DNA from: Megamerina dolium
Lineage: Eukaryota; Arthropoda; Insecta; Diptera; Megamerinidae
DNA length: 64,000 nt
Assembly: GCA_963854835.1 (NCBI GenBank)
Contig: OY978525.1
Span: 46,177,696 to 46,241,695, forward strand
Direction: 5' to 3'
A program made the translations under genes and the position numbers. The notes beneath the pieces were generated by a model. That model did not search any database. It was not told the origin of the DNA and saw only the letters and a list, made by a program, of their open reading frames with translations. The stretch's first letter is position 1. The number at the start of each line of letters is the position of its first letter. Shown piece after piece: positions 12,025 through 22,303 of the stretch.

Positions 12025-12390
12025 TGTAACGTTTTTGTTTTGTGCAAGTCTAATTCTAGTAAAATCGACCCTGTTTGATCGCAACACTTATTTTGTACTA
12101 ACTATATACAATAACAACCTATTTAATCAACTATTTGCAATCACTCTTTAATTCAACTTGCTATCGTGTGAGGTTGCCTCAATCACTTGATGGTGTTATG
12201 TTGCCTCTATCGCTTTCGAAGTCGAATTCCATTCTTTTTCAATAACTGGCCCTATTTTAACTCTGTGGCAACACTCCAGAATCTTTTTTTTATCGTAATC
12301 GGGCTTCTGCTCTTTCTTTCTTGTTCTGGTTATCGCCTATTCCTTTTTGTTAGCATTCGTTTTGATGCTACCATTTTTGGTGTTTAAGTT
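12025..12390 (-). repeat. Diverged solo LTR of the gypsy family seen at 53.6 kb
   Basis: In reverse complement this follows the LTR at 53616-54052: the end-of-LTR AACGTTTTT, the TATA-region complement TAACTCTGTGGCAACACTCC, then CTTGTTCTGGTTATCGCCTA. Heavily substituted. It probably derives from an older insertion of the same family. Confidence 0.7.
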
Positions 12391-12402
12391 TAAGTTTAAG
12401 TT

Positions 12403-12682
12403 TTTTAATTATAATTTAACATATTTTCCATTTTTAAAATAATTGGTTATTATAGAAATATTTTATTTATTAAAAAAATATCTGCATGTATTTACTATAA
12501 TCAGTTGTCAAGCTTTGCAGTAGGTAGCAACTAACAGATTGTCAATGCTCGCGGGACATTGTGAAAACACTTCTTATGTTATCTTTCGAATAAGTTCTGA
12601 TTAAGCGCTAATGTCCGACATTGCGAAAAGTGCCCTTAGTATTATATTTCTCAGGATGTGCTAATCTGCACTTGTTCCATAC
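12403..12682 (+). repeat. Dispersed ~290-bp repeat, copy 2
   Basis: Partner of 10588-10886. It sits between two minus-oriented gypsy LTR fragments and ends in CTGCACTTGTTCCATAC immediately before the next LTR fragment. Confidence 0.75.
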
Positions 12683-12800
12683 TGTTACGTTTGTATATAT
12701 TTTTTGAACGTTTAATTCTACTTTAATAAACCCTGTTCGATTACTGGATCAATCAACTCTATTTACAATCAACTATTTACAATAACTCTAATGTAAACTA
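12683..12800 (-). repeat. Gypsy LTR 3'-end fragment, reversed
   Basis: Begins TGTTACGTTTGTATAT and continues with TTGAACGTTTAATTCTA and CCCTGTTCGATTACTGGAT. This is the reverse complement of the last ~120 bp of the 53.6-kb LTR family. A short plus-oriented LTR-interior fragment (about 12800-12890) follows, so LTR pieces meet head to head. Confidence 0.7.
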
Positions 12801-12894
12801 ATTGAAAATAGCACAAATAATGATAGCATCGAAACGATTGTCAACAAAATGGAATAGACGATAACCAGAACAAGCCAAGAAGAATAATGAATAT

Positions 12895-13268
12895 TGTAAT
12901 GAGTATCGATCATTATTGTGACTGACACTATTGTGAATATTGGCAACATCGCAACGAACGTCAACAAAAAGGATTAGGCGATAACCAGAACACGCCAACG
13001 AGAAGGAAAGAGATGAATCTCGACTACGAACAAGGAAGATTCTGGAGTATAAATAAAGCCAATGTTGATAAATGAAAATCAATCTAATCCCGAACGTGTT
13101 TGCGCAAACATCGATACAGTTTCATAGACAAAAGTTTCAAGTACATTAAAATGTTATTGTAAATGGTTGATTGTAAGCATGATTGATAAAATAAATTATT
13201 GCTGTGTATTGTTCTACAAACTAAGTGCTGCAAATAAAATTAAACGCTTACATAATAAAAACGTAACA
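12895..13268 (+). repeat. 5' LTR of decayed gypsy copy
   Basis: Starts TGTAATGAGTATCGAT and ends AAAAACGTAACA, matching the ends of the 437-bp LTRs at 53.6 and 59.2 kb but about 60 bp shorter. A TATA-like TATAAATAAA is retained near 13049. Confidence 0.85.
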
Positions 13269-13270
13269 AT

Positions 13271-13290
13271 TGGTATCAGAAGTGGGATTC
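13271..13290 (+). promoter_or_regulatory. Primer-binding site, tRNA-Leu type
   Basis: TGGTATCAGAAGTGGGATTC, two bases after the LTR. It differs by one base from the site of the young copy, which matches the 3' end of an insect tRNA-Leu plus CCA as I recall it. Confidence 0.7.
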
Positions 13291-13297
13291 TCTAAAG

Positions 13298-14727
13298 ATG
13301 GTGAAAATTGACCAACTAAAAGTGGACCAACTGAAAAAACAGTTGTCAGAGAGGAATCTATCGTCATCAGGTACAAAAGAGGAACTGCTGGTGAGGCTAA
13401 GGCTGGTGAGTTCTTTGAGAAAGCCGAGATACATGCAGTCGTACACGCTGAGGAAGAGAGTAAGATAGATTCGATTGGTCAACTCATGGAATTCATGAAA
13501 TGCATGTTGCAACAACAGCAGCAACTGCAAGGAATTAATGCAAAGTTACAAGAAAATCTCGCCATAAAGGCGTTATTAGTGAATTGAGTACGGAAATTCA
13601 GGGAATTGCGTCTTTCATTGACTCCAAGTTTCAAGAATATTCGGCTAGCCAAGAAAACGCTATGGGAGAATTCCAGAAAACATTTGACTCTAAACTTCAA
13701 GAACATTCGTCTGAATTGCGTATGGAAAATCAAGAAGGTTCGGCTCGACCAGAACACGTCATCGAAAATCTACAAAGAGCAATTGAGATTAGATTTCAGA
13801 AAATTTCTGAAGCTATTAATGACAAAGTCGCAGCTGAAAGAAAATGTGGATGATTTGGTTGTTAAGCTGGAGGAAGATGTAGACAGACCTGATGACTTGG
13901 AAGAAAAGCGTAAAAAATTAGAGCGAGAACTTAATAAAATAAAAATAAGTGGAGCAACCACATCTGTGATTAGAGAATCAACAACAATTAAACTAAAGCC
14001 ACCAACATTTGATGGAACCACACCATTCAACATCTTCAAGCTTCAGTTCGAGACACCACCTTCGAAGAATCAATGGGACGATAGTGACAAAACTGCTGCC
14101 TCCAAAGTGTTACAGATGGTTCCAGAGAAAGATCGTGGTAGCTACCAATCACTGATGGACACACTCTAGCGTAAATATGGAAATGAATACAAGAGCCAAT
14201 TACATCGAGTGGAGATAAGATCGCGAGCGCTACGGAGTAATGAGAACTTTCAGGATTTCGCTTCCGACATTGAGCGCTTATGTCATCTAGCGTTCTTTGG
14301 CAATTCGGAAGAATTCATCGAGAAAATCAAAAGAGAGGCATTCATAGATGGCATACGCGACGGAGAGACTAATCGTGCCCTAGTCAATTCACCAAGGAGT
14401 ACATATGCGGAAACAAATAGTAGTGGCTTGACGTATGAAGCCGAAAGTTTGATGTGTCGACCAGTGCCACGTGTACGCCCACTAGAGGTAGAAACATTAG
14501 ATCTGGTTGAAGCAGTGTGTCAGGCAGTTAAATCTGTAGTGCAGCCTAAAGCAAGAACAACAGGTCAACCAAATTTACTGGTAAGTACTTTATTTGTGAC
14601 AAACCAGGACACATGGAGTGTGACTGCAGTCTACGACGAAAGCGATCAAGGTCGAATTCTCCCGGAAGACAAAAGAAGGAGAATAAGGTGGACAGCGATC
14701 GCTCAACTAACACAAATCCATCGTTAA
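13298..14727 (+). pseudogene. gypsy gag pseudogene
   Basis: Same architecture as the young gag at 54082: an N-terminal SAP-like stretch starting MVKIDQLKVDQLKK, a coiled-coil section with repeated LQEHS-type units, the gag core (ERLCHLAFFGNSEEF) and the zinc-knuckle region near 14585-14640, where the first Cys is lost. Multiple frameshifts (around 13420, 13560, 13850 and 14580) and a TAG at about 14167 break it. The GTTAAAC heptamer before the gag stop (about 14713-14722) is preserved. Confidence 0.85.
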
Positions 14728-14770
14728 ACTAAACCGAGTAAGTTAAGCGGAGCGTGAACTGACTCCAACA

Positions 14771-15316
14771 GTGGGTTGCCCTATCATTCAAATTTCACAA
14801 CTTCACAGCTTTCACAGCTTGACTATTGATGGAAAACTGGACAATATGGAGTTCATGTTAATCCTGGATACTGGTGCATTACATTCTATAATCAAGAGCG
14901 ATTTGGTAAAGAGGTTTAAGCGTTTAATGGGAATAAAACTGCGTACAGCAACGGGTGAGGATGCCCAAATTCTGAGCAAGATAAAAAAGGAGTATCTATT
15001 GGAAATTGGACGTGGGAACATGAATTCATTGTGGCCGTCATCATCGATGACGTAATAATTGGTGTTGATTTCATGATTCATAATGAATTTACGTTAGATT
15101 TAAATCAACGGGTACTACGCTATGCAAATGTCGTGTTACCATTGAACATCGGTTACAAGCATAGTGGAAACAACAAACGAATACTGGCATGCCAAGAGGT
15201 TCCACCAAATCCGAAGCGTTGATTTGGGCATAGATGAATGTGGATGATGGGACAGGCAAGTTGTGGGTAGTAGGACGTTAGTGTAACCTATAGAAAATGG
15301 AATAGTACCGGTGCGG
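14771..15316 (+). pseudogene. gypsy pol fragment: protease and linker
   Basis: Begins GCPIIQISQLHS and carries an aspartic-protease active site LDTGALHS (DTGAS in the young copy) and IIGVDFMIHNEF. It has a frameshift near 14990-15050 and a TAG near 15230. Compared with the young copy, a short segment after KLWVV is deleted. It ends where the RTE LINE starts. Non-functional. Confidence 0.85.
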
Positions 15317-18100
15317 AGAAAACAGCAATGCCTGGGATAAGGACTACCGCTTTTATCGATGACCCCCGCAAACGAAAAAAGGACCACGATTTACGGATAT
15401 GCACCTGGAATATCCGGTCCCTTAGGATTCTTCTATCCAGCTGGTTGATGTCCTCGAAAAATACAGAGCTGACATCACCGCTATCCAGGAAATGCAATGG
15501 ACGGGACAGGGCTGCTCTAAAAGAGCGTCCTGTGATATTTACTACAGTTGCCATGCTGAAAGGCACGAATTAGGATGAGGATTTTTGGTCAGCAAGAGAA
15601 TACAACATCTTGTCTCACATTTCACGTCTGTGAACGAAGGAAGGTACCTTTGGTCCAACTGTCGAAAAATTCAGCCTCCACCAGAACACCTCCGAATGAG
15701 ATCGACTTCGCCGCAGCACGAAACATGGTAATTGGTGGTACCAGATATCAACATCTCGACATCCGCAAAACGACATGGCTGTCTCCAGACCAACGAACAA
15801 GAAACCAAATTGATCATGTGGTGATTGACGGAAGGCTTGCTTCCAGTGTGATGGACGTGAAATCGATCCGTGGTGCCAACATCGACTCGGATCACTACCT
15901 TGTTGCAGCTAAGGTGCGCACACGCTTATGTGTCGCAAATAACAAGAGAAGTCCCACACAGAGAAAGCTCGACGTCAGTAAGCTGCGATCACCAGAGACA
16001 GCAGATGCATTTTCCACTAGACTATCGGATCTGCTTATGCAGAACACTCCCCCACTTGATGATACATGCGCACGGTGGACACATATATCCCACTCTATGA
16101 CTACTGCTGCCGAGGAGGTAATCGGTTACTACCGGTCTCTGAGGAATGAGTGGTATGATCAGGAGTCTCGCGAAGCTATAGAGAAAGACCCTGCGTGCAC
16201 GCGCAACGCGAGCTGTTAAGGAGCGGTACAGAGAGAAAAGGAGTGCAGAGAGACGTTTTTTCAGGCGCTAGAAAAGAGAACAAGAAAAACGTGAAAGTGA
16301 GGAGATAAAGATGTGTACCGACAAGAATGAGACTCGAAAATTCTTCGAAAAGATCAAGTGCGTGAGTGGAGGTTTAAATCCCGGAGCCTCTTCTTGTCGT
16401 GACGGAAATGGGAATCTGGTTACAGATGTCCAGAGTGTACTGAGCCTATGGAACACTTCTCCACGTTACTGAATGGCGATACCACGAACAATTCAGCCAG
16501 TGGAGGAGATTGCCCGATAACCTCAATTACAGATGATGGTGTTGATGTTCCACCACCCGACTATGACGAGGTTGAAAGGGCCATTTTAAAGCTGAAGAAC
16601 AACAAAGTTGCAGGTGCTGATAGCCTGCCTGCCGAGTTGTTTAAGACCGGAGGCGATGAGCTGCTCGCCTGCGTGCACCAGCTCATAAGTAGAATATGTT
16701 CGGATGAAAGCATGCCTGATGATTGGATTCTCAGTGTTCTCTGTTCCGTACATAAAAAGGTAACCCCACAATTTGCGCCAACTACCGTGGAATAAGTCTC
16801 CTGAGCATCGCATATAAGGTTCTATCGAGAGTACTGTGTGAAAGGTTGAAGCCTATGCTCAGCAACCTGATTGGACCGTATCAGTGTGGTTTCAGACCTG
16901 GTAAATCCACCATCGACCAGATTTTCACACTGCGCCAAATCCTGGAGAAGACCCAAGAAAAACAGATCGACACACACCACCTATTTGTTGATTATAAAGC
17001 CGCATTCGACAGTCCGGTAAGGGATTACCTCTACGCAACAATGTCTGAGTTCGGTATTCCTGCAAAGCTGATCCGACTTTGTAGAATGACACTGCATAAC
17101 TCCTGTTGTGCAGTGAATATTAGGATGGACCTCTCTGCACCGTTTAGTACCGAACAGGGTTTCAGACATGGTGATTCGTTATCGTGCGACTTCTTCAATC
17201 TTATTATGGAGAAAATAATACGAGCTGCTGATCTACGACATAATGGCACTATCTTCAACAAAAGAGTCATGCTGTTAGCGTATGCGGCCGATATTGACAT
17301 AATCGGCAGGAACAGGCGAGCAGTCAGTGCAGCATTCTCGGAGTTGGAAAGAGAGTCGCGTCGGATGGGTCTTACGGTGAACGAGGGCAAGACGAAGTAT
17401 CTAGAGTCAACAAACAAAGAGTCCCGGCGTCTTGGACAGTACGTTAGTACGTTGACAACTACGCATTTGAAGTAGTAAGGGACTTTGTCTATCTTGGAAC
17501 CAGCATCAACAACTGTAATGACGTCAGCCTGGAGATCATGCGTAGGATAACTCTTGCTAACAGGTGTTACTTTGGGCTGAGTAAGCAATTGAGAAGTCGA
17601 GCCCTCTCTCGAAGAACGAAAACTACACTCTACAAATCTCTCATCATGCTTGTCCTAACATATGGTGCTGAAGCCTGGAGAATTTCCACCTCGGATGAGC
17701 GAATGCTTGGAATTTTCGAGAGAAAAGTCCTACGCAAGATCTTTGGACCTATTCGTGTTGGTGGCGAGTACCGAATAAGGTACAACCATGAACTGTACGA
17801 GCTGTATACCGATATTGACATAGTAAAGCGCATCAAAATCCATCAGCTGCGCTGGCTAGGTCATGTCGATCGAATGGTAGAACACGCTCCAGCTAAGAAG
17901 GTGTTATATTCGAAACCCGCTGGAGGACGACGAAGAAGAGGAAGACCTAACCTCCGGTAGAAAAACCAAGTACTGGAGAACCTGACGGCGTTTGGAATTT
18001 CTAACTGGCGCCAGCTAGCGAAGAACAGAGATAGCTGGCGAAGCATGTTATTTTAGGCCTAAATCGATATTCGGCTGTAATGGCCACATAAGTAAGTAAG
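15317..18100 (+). mobile_element. Decayed RTE-type LINE (copy A)
   Basis: Colinear with the intact RTE at 21958-25322. The ORF homology starts around the ATGCCT.GGATAAGG start region and ends in a short (TAAG)n tail at 18088-18100. Relative to the intact copy it lacks the 5' UTR and about 190 bp of endonuclease sequence, including the GDFNA motif. It is frame-broken at several points. RT parts such as FVDYKAAFDS (about 16980) and the YADD box, mutated to YAAD (about 17281), remain visible. The C-terminal GRRRRGRPNLR end is present. Inactive. Confidence 0.9.
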
Positions 18101-18344
18101 TATTTTCGAATTTATTATTGTACTTATATTTGATTTTGCAAGGCTTTCATTTCCTCAAATATGGTGGAACACTCACGTGTTATGTGTTTCCGCAGATTGG
18201 TGACAATACTTCTATTTTCTCGCTGCTCCACATATTTACTTTGGTCTGCTTTTTTTTGCAGACGCTGTATATATTGTTAGCAAAGTATCGCGTACAGCAC
18301 ACTTAATTTTTCTAAATTTTTTTATAAAAAATATAAGAAAATAA

Positions 18345-18480
18345 ATATGTGGCACTTAATGCCCCGAAGGGTTCTTTGGCCGAACTTCTCTTTCATTACT
18401 GTTGTGAGTGTTAAATTTTGGGCAGTATTAAAGGGATCTACTTATTTTAGCCAGTTCCGACCAGCTGAACTCTTGCGACA
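18345..18480 (-). mobile_element. Truncated tRNA-derived SINE
   Basis: The reverse complement matches the 3' half of the SINE family listed at 18804, 45974, 52407 and 63054: TATGTGGCACTTAATGCCCC, then CATTACTGTTGTGAGTGTTA, then ACTTATTTTAGCCAGTTCCG. The tRNA-related head is missing. Confidence 0.75.
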
Positions 18481-18803
18481 TTACTTATTGATAATGCTTA
18501 TTTGCACAATTATTGATTTAATAGTGAAGTGCTTGGTATTTACTTAGCTTATTGATTTTCTTTTATGTTACTTATGTTTTTGGTTGTTCTATTTAAAATA
18601 AATTTGTCAATATCGTCAGATGCTGACTGTGCATTTATATAGGTAGGTGGGTTATTAATATTTATTATACGTAACTACACCCGTTTAGAATTCTCCTGAA
18701 TTCTACTATTTGGTTTTATTGTTATATGTTTATGTTTGGTAATTACAATTATGACAAATAATATTATTACAATTGATATAATTACAATGCATCCATATGA
18801 AAT

Positions 18804-19164
18804 GGATGCCGTAGCTCAGTGGTTAGTGTGTTCGCCTTCTGATCTGTAGGTCGTGGTTCAATCCCCGGCTGATGCATAACAAATTTAATATCGATAAGAT
18901 TTTTCTTTCGAATGGTACCCACCTGTCGGCAAGCAATTGGCAATTCTTCCGACAGTAACAACTTGCCATGAAAAAGCTTCTTAAAGAACTCTGTGACAAA
19001 GCTCAGAAAAAGTGATGTCACAAGTGTTCTGCCGTTCGGAACCGGCTAAAATAAGTAGGTCCCTTCTAATACTGTCCAAATTTAAGACGCACAACAGTAA
19101 TGGAAGAGAAGCTCAGCCAATGAGCCCTTTGGGGCTTTAAGTGCCACATATTTATTTTTTTTTT
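18804..19164 (+). mobile_element. tRNA-derived SINE, full length, with target-site duplication
   Basis: A 361-bp unit. The head GCCGTAGCTCAGTGGTTAGT contains an RNA polymerase III A-box-like motif (TAGCTCAGTGG) and a B box (GGTTCAATCCC) about 40 bp later. A unique body ends in GTGCCACATATTTA plus a T-run. A perfect 13-bp direct repeat, ATCCATATGAAAT, flanks it (18791-18803 and 19165-19177), proving insertion by target-primed retroposition. It has no coding capacity and would depend on a LINE in trans. The head is tRNA-like but is not a tRNA gene. Confidence 0.92.
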
Positions 19165-19177
19165 ATCCATATGAAAT

Positions 19178-19731
19178 TTTACTGTGGTGTCTTAATTTAA
19201 CAATGTTACTTAAATTTAATTGTTTATTTTAACTATATCATTTAATGTTACTTTTTGATTTTTAAATTTGTCTTTTTTCGTATTGGGTATATATAATTTA
19301 TTCTTCTACATTTTCTTCTGAATTCGAAAAATAGTAATCATTTATTTTTAGTGAACAATTATTGTTTCTTATTAAATTATTTCCATTTATTAGGATTTTA
19401 TTACTAGTGCACGTTTAATTCATTGCAATGTTTTTTGCATTTTTAATAATAATTGTATCTATATCTAGTTCTATTATCTCTATCTCCTTATTACTAATGA
19501 GCTGGCAACTCGCTTTTATTGAAAAGTGTGTGCTTGGCTTATATTTCGTAATTGTTTAATTTCATCAAACTTTAAAGTTTTATTTTTGTAGTCAAAAATT
19601 TGTTCTATTTCTGAATCTATTTCATTATTAGTTACGTTGAGTATTGGTATTAGATATTTAATTTTAATATTTTCAAAAGGAGTGGGAATTTGTATGCCAA
19701 GTACTAAATATGTGCCATTAAAATATGCTGT
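19178..19731 (-). pseudogene. env-like remnant of an insect errantivirus-type element
   Basis: The minus-strand frame (19516 to about 19731) reads as a glycoprotein-like segment with GTAYFNGTYLV (an N-glycosylation sequon), followed by an isoleucine-rich region and a helical stretch KFDEIKQLRN. In the errantivirus env proteins I know, a similar FNGTYLV motif precedes the C-terminal ectodomain. Flanking AT-rich DNA (18500-18790 and 19200-19515) may be the rest of the same remnant, split by the SINE. There are many stops and it is not functional. It may belong with the gag-protease fragment at 32.6 kb. Assignment is tentative. Confidence 0.45.
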
Positions 19732-20420
19732 CCCGAATAAAGAACTAACGAATAAAAGTATCATACTTGGTAGGACGTTAGAGGAACCTAAAGAAATGCG
19801 AATGGTACCGGTGCGAACATTAAATCCAACTAATAAATCTACAGTTGTGAAGAAAGGAATGGTGATTGGTCACTGCCAGTAAGTTACTGCCGTAGTAGAC
19901 TGCGAAAAGGGTTCGTCGATAAAAAGTGGAAGATCAGAAACTGTTAGAGCGAAATTAAAAACACAGATGGAAGAATGGGCAGGATTGCTTACCAACTAGC
20001 AAAAAGAGAAAACTTTACAACCTATGGGAAAGTACAGTTCAATCTATTCTGCAAATGGAAAGTTTGGAGTACGAACAACCATCGTGAAACATCGCATTGA
20101 CACCGGTGATTCTAGACCAATTCGTCGAGCACCACGACGAGTTCCATTGGCCAAAAGAGATGAAATCGTTAAGCTGATTACCAATATGTAGAAAAAATGT
20201 GTTATTGAACCATCAGCGAGTCCATTGAGTTCACCAGTTGTGCTGGTAAAAAAGAAGGATGGAAGTATTCGATTCTGTGTGGATTACAGAAAACTAAATG
20301 ATATCACGAAAAAAGACAGCTATCCACTACCAAAAACCGGTAACATTTTGGACACGCTATCTGGTGCGAAGTGGCTCTCAACTCTTGATCTGCAAAGTGG
20401 CTACTGGCAAGTGGAACTTG
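19732..20420 (+). pseudogene. Second gypsy pol fragment (linker to RT)
   Basis: Aligns with the young copy from its linker (SIILGRTL.EPKE) through the start of RT: SSPVVLVKKKDGS, RFCVDYRKLND, and the catalytic-region motif STLDLQSGYWQVEL. In-frame stops are present (e.g. near 19998 and 20188). It ends abruptly after QVEL where DNA-transposon sequence starts. Because it repeats a segment also present at 15275-15316, it is an independent copy rather than the continuation of the 12.9-kb element. Confidence 0.85.
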
Positions 20421-20818
20421 ATGTCAGTGAGAACGTAACCGTCAATGGCGACCGTTATTGAAATTGAAGCTCGTGATCTCGACGACATTTGGTTTCAACA
20501 AGACGGCGCCACTTCCCACACATCGCATCAATCAATGTATTTATTGGGAGAACACTTCGGTGAGTAGATAATTTCACGTTTTGGGCCGGTCAATTGGCCT
20601 CCAAGATCCTGTGATATCACACCGTTAGACTTTTTCCTGTGGGAATATGTAAAGTCTAAAGTTTATGCGGACAAACCCGCTTCGATTCAGGCCTTGGAGC
20701 AAAATATCACGCGTGTCATTCGCCAGTTACCAGTCGAAAAGCTCGATCGAGTCATCGAAAATTGGACTCAACGAATGGACTATCTGAGACGTAGCCGCGG
20801 CCAACATTTGAAAGACAT
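20421..20818 (+). pseudogene. Tc1/mariner-superfamily transposase fragment, 5' part
   Basis: Begins with VSENVTVNGDRY and then, after a deletion/frameshift, continues as DDIWFQQDGA, PRSCDITPLDFFLW and RRSRGQHLKDI. This is the C-terminal DDE half of a widespread insect transposase family (pfam DDE_3-like). The two Asp of the QQDGA and CDITPLDFF motifs are visible. The gene is interrupted at 20818 by the CsRn1-type LTR element. Its last bases continue at 28494. Confidence 0.85.
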
Positions 20819-21058
20819 TGTGGCGTACGTTCCCCCACATACGATCTGGCAACAACATTATTTTGTACACTTTGGCAACGCTAATGATTGTTAAGATTCT
20901 TCTAGAACATGCTTCTTTTTTGATCGTACAGACGCTTGTCTTTTTTTATATTCAATCTTTTTTCATTAAATAAATAGTTTTAAGTTAATTTAAGAATTAA
21001 CTACATTTGTTTAATTTGATCTATTTGCTTCATCATCGTAAGTATATCATCCTCTACA
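20819..21058 (+). repeat. 5' LTR of CsRn1-type element
   Basis: 240 bp, starts TGTGGCGTACGTTCCCCCAC and ends CCTCTACA. Contains AATAAATAG (about 20968), a probable polyadenylation signal. Confidence 0.93.
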
Positions 21059-21060
21059 TT

Positions 21061-21073
21061 TGGTGACCCCGAC
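21061..21073 (+). promoter_or_regulatory. Primer-binding site, tRNA-Trp type
   Basis: TGGTGACCCCGAC two bases after the LTR is complementary to the 3' end of insect tRNA-Trp plus CCA. This primer is characteristic of the CsRn1 clade. Confidence 0.85.
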
Positions 21074-21090
21074 AAAAAGAACACAGCGCA

Positions 21091-21942
21091 ATGGACAACG
21101 ATGGCAAGAATGCAGACGTTCTTCCTGGTGCCTCACATAATTTACCACCACCACCATTACAGAATCTACCAACAGCCTCAGGCCAACACACCGAAGAATT
21201 GGCACGCATTTCCGTGAAGATTCCCCCATTTTGGCATGCTCGCCCGGAACTTTGGTTCGCTCAAATTGAGTCGCAATTTGCCACAGCCGGGATAACGGCC
21301 GAGCTGACTAAGTACCACACCGTGGTAGCAGCTATCGATGGTACAATTTTGTCCCAGGTGAGTGACATCATATTGAACATGCCAAAGGAAAATCAGTATG
21401 CAACGGTTAAAAAACGTTTGCGGGAAGAATTCGCCGACTCTGAACAGAAACGGTTAAAAAAACTTTTGCAAGACATAGAACTTGGGGATATGCGACCATC
21501 GCAACTTCTTCGGGAAATGAAAAATTTGGCCGGTAACCAGGTCGATGACGCTTTTTTGAAATCTATGTGGATGACGCGTTTACCAAACCATATGCGTACC
21601 ATAATTTCGATAAGTCGTGAGACTCTTGACAATATCGCTGTAATGGCCGATAAAATATCAGAAGTCAACGACAATTCATCAGTTCAGGAACTTTCACTGG
21701 CAAAAGCTCCAACAACAAACAACACAACTTTACAACAACAACTACAGCAATTAACAAGAGAAGTCGCTAGTCTGAAGACGCTATTTCAACGCTCGCGTAG
21801 TCGTAACAGATCCAATTCCGGCATTCGTAATCGTAGTAATACTCGTGAAGAAACTCAATCCAATGAAAAATGTTGGTACCACAGAAAATTCGGCTCTAAG
21901 GCTAAAAAATGCAAAGAGCCATGCAGCGAAAATTTAAACTGA
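21091..21942 (+). CDS. Gag of CsRn1-type element
   Basis: 283 codons from ATG at 21091, uninterrupted. The middle (FWHARPELWFAQIE...) is the retrotransposon capsid domain. The C-terminal part is basic (Arg/Ser-rich near residues 230-250) and ends in a Cys pattern CWYHRKFGSKAKKC...C, the CHCC-like nucleocapsid motif of CsRn1 elements rather than a CCHC knuckle. The product would form the particle around element RNA. The stop codon TGA (21940-21942) directly follows a TTTAAAC heptamer, which suggests -1 frameshifting into pol. The LINE insertion 15 bp later now separates gag from pol. Confidence 0.9.
   Translation: MDNDGKNADVLPGASHNLPPPPLQNLPTASGQHTEELARISVKIPPFWHARPELWFAQIESQFATAGITAELTKYHTVVAAIDGTILSQVSDIILNMPKENQYATVKKRLREEFADSEQKRLKKLLQDIELGDMRPSQLLREMKNLAGNQVDDAFLKSMWMTRLPNHMRTIISISRETLDNIAVMADKISEVNDNSSVQELSLAKAPTTNNTTLQQQLQQLTREVASLKTLFQRSRSRNRSNSGIRNRSNTREETQSNEKCWYHRKFGSKAKKCKEPCSENLN
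21933..21939 (+). promoter_or_regulatory. Putative -1 ribosomal frameshift heptamer (T TTA AAC)
   Basis: In the gag frame the codons read AAT TTA AAC TGA, so T_TTA_AAC is an exact X_XXY_YYZ heptamer directly before the stop. Slipping back one base puts the ribosome in the frame that, in the pre-insertion sequence, continues into protease. Downstream structure can no longer be judged because a LINE sits there. Confidence 0.75.
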
Positions 21943-22056
21943 GCAGTCTGTCACTATGGTCTGGTGGTGTTTTCGCAAGGTAACGTGTCTAACTGCCTCA
22001 ACTGGGTGGGGCTAGCGCAATCCTTGTTGAACTCATCGCAAGTCAACTCACTGGCT

Positions 22057-22171
22057 GTCATGTAGTTTGATCTAAGCGCTATGTGATGATACCTTTATTT
22101 GTTAATGAGGGGTAGTCATATAGCTTGCTCTGCTTACTATGTGACGGCGCTTTCATTATTATTAATGGGGG
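22057..22171 (+). repeat. Two imperfect ~57-bp tandem units in the LINE 5' UTR
   Basis: 22057-22114 and 22115-22171 share GTCAT.TAG.TTG.TCT, CTATGTGA, CTTT and TTAATG.GGG at constant spacing. Repeated 5' units can act as internal promoter monomers in LINEs; here that is inference. Confidence 0.65.
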
Positions 22172-22303
22172 CCCTCCATGTGGCGACCACCGGGCAACGT
22201 CTTCCTGGCACCCGCTGGGAGGCGGCTGAAGTGAGTGGCGAAAATCTCCTCGGTTAGAGGTTGTGCGTTGGGTTTGGGACCCGCCACATAAAAAACTCCC
22301 CCA

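Larger units (their letters stand above)
12895..15316 (+). mobile_element. Decayed Ty3/gypsy element, 5' half (same family as 53.6 kb)
   Basis: Contains a 5' LTR, a tRNA-Leu-type primer site, a broken gag and the start of pol, all alignable with the young copy at 53616-59622. It is cut off in pol at about 15316 by an RTE LINE. The region after the LINE does not continue this copy, because the pol piece at 19732 starts again with sequence already present at 15275-15316. Confidence 0.85.

Noticed and set aside
18804..18875. tRNA gene in the SINE heads (also 46270-46337, 52407-52475, 63054-63125)
   Set aside because: A and B boxes are present, but the anticodon arm does not fold into a normal 7-base loop and the unit continues into a repeated body with target duplications. 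It is a SINE head.
15317..20420. The gypsy fragment at 19.7 kb as the continuation of the element at 12.9-15.3 kb after LINE insertion
   Set aside because: The segment around GGTAGGACGTTAG and GGTACCGGTGCG occurs on both sides (15272-15313 and 19771-19818), far longer than a target duplication, so these are two different copies.
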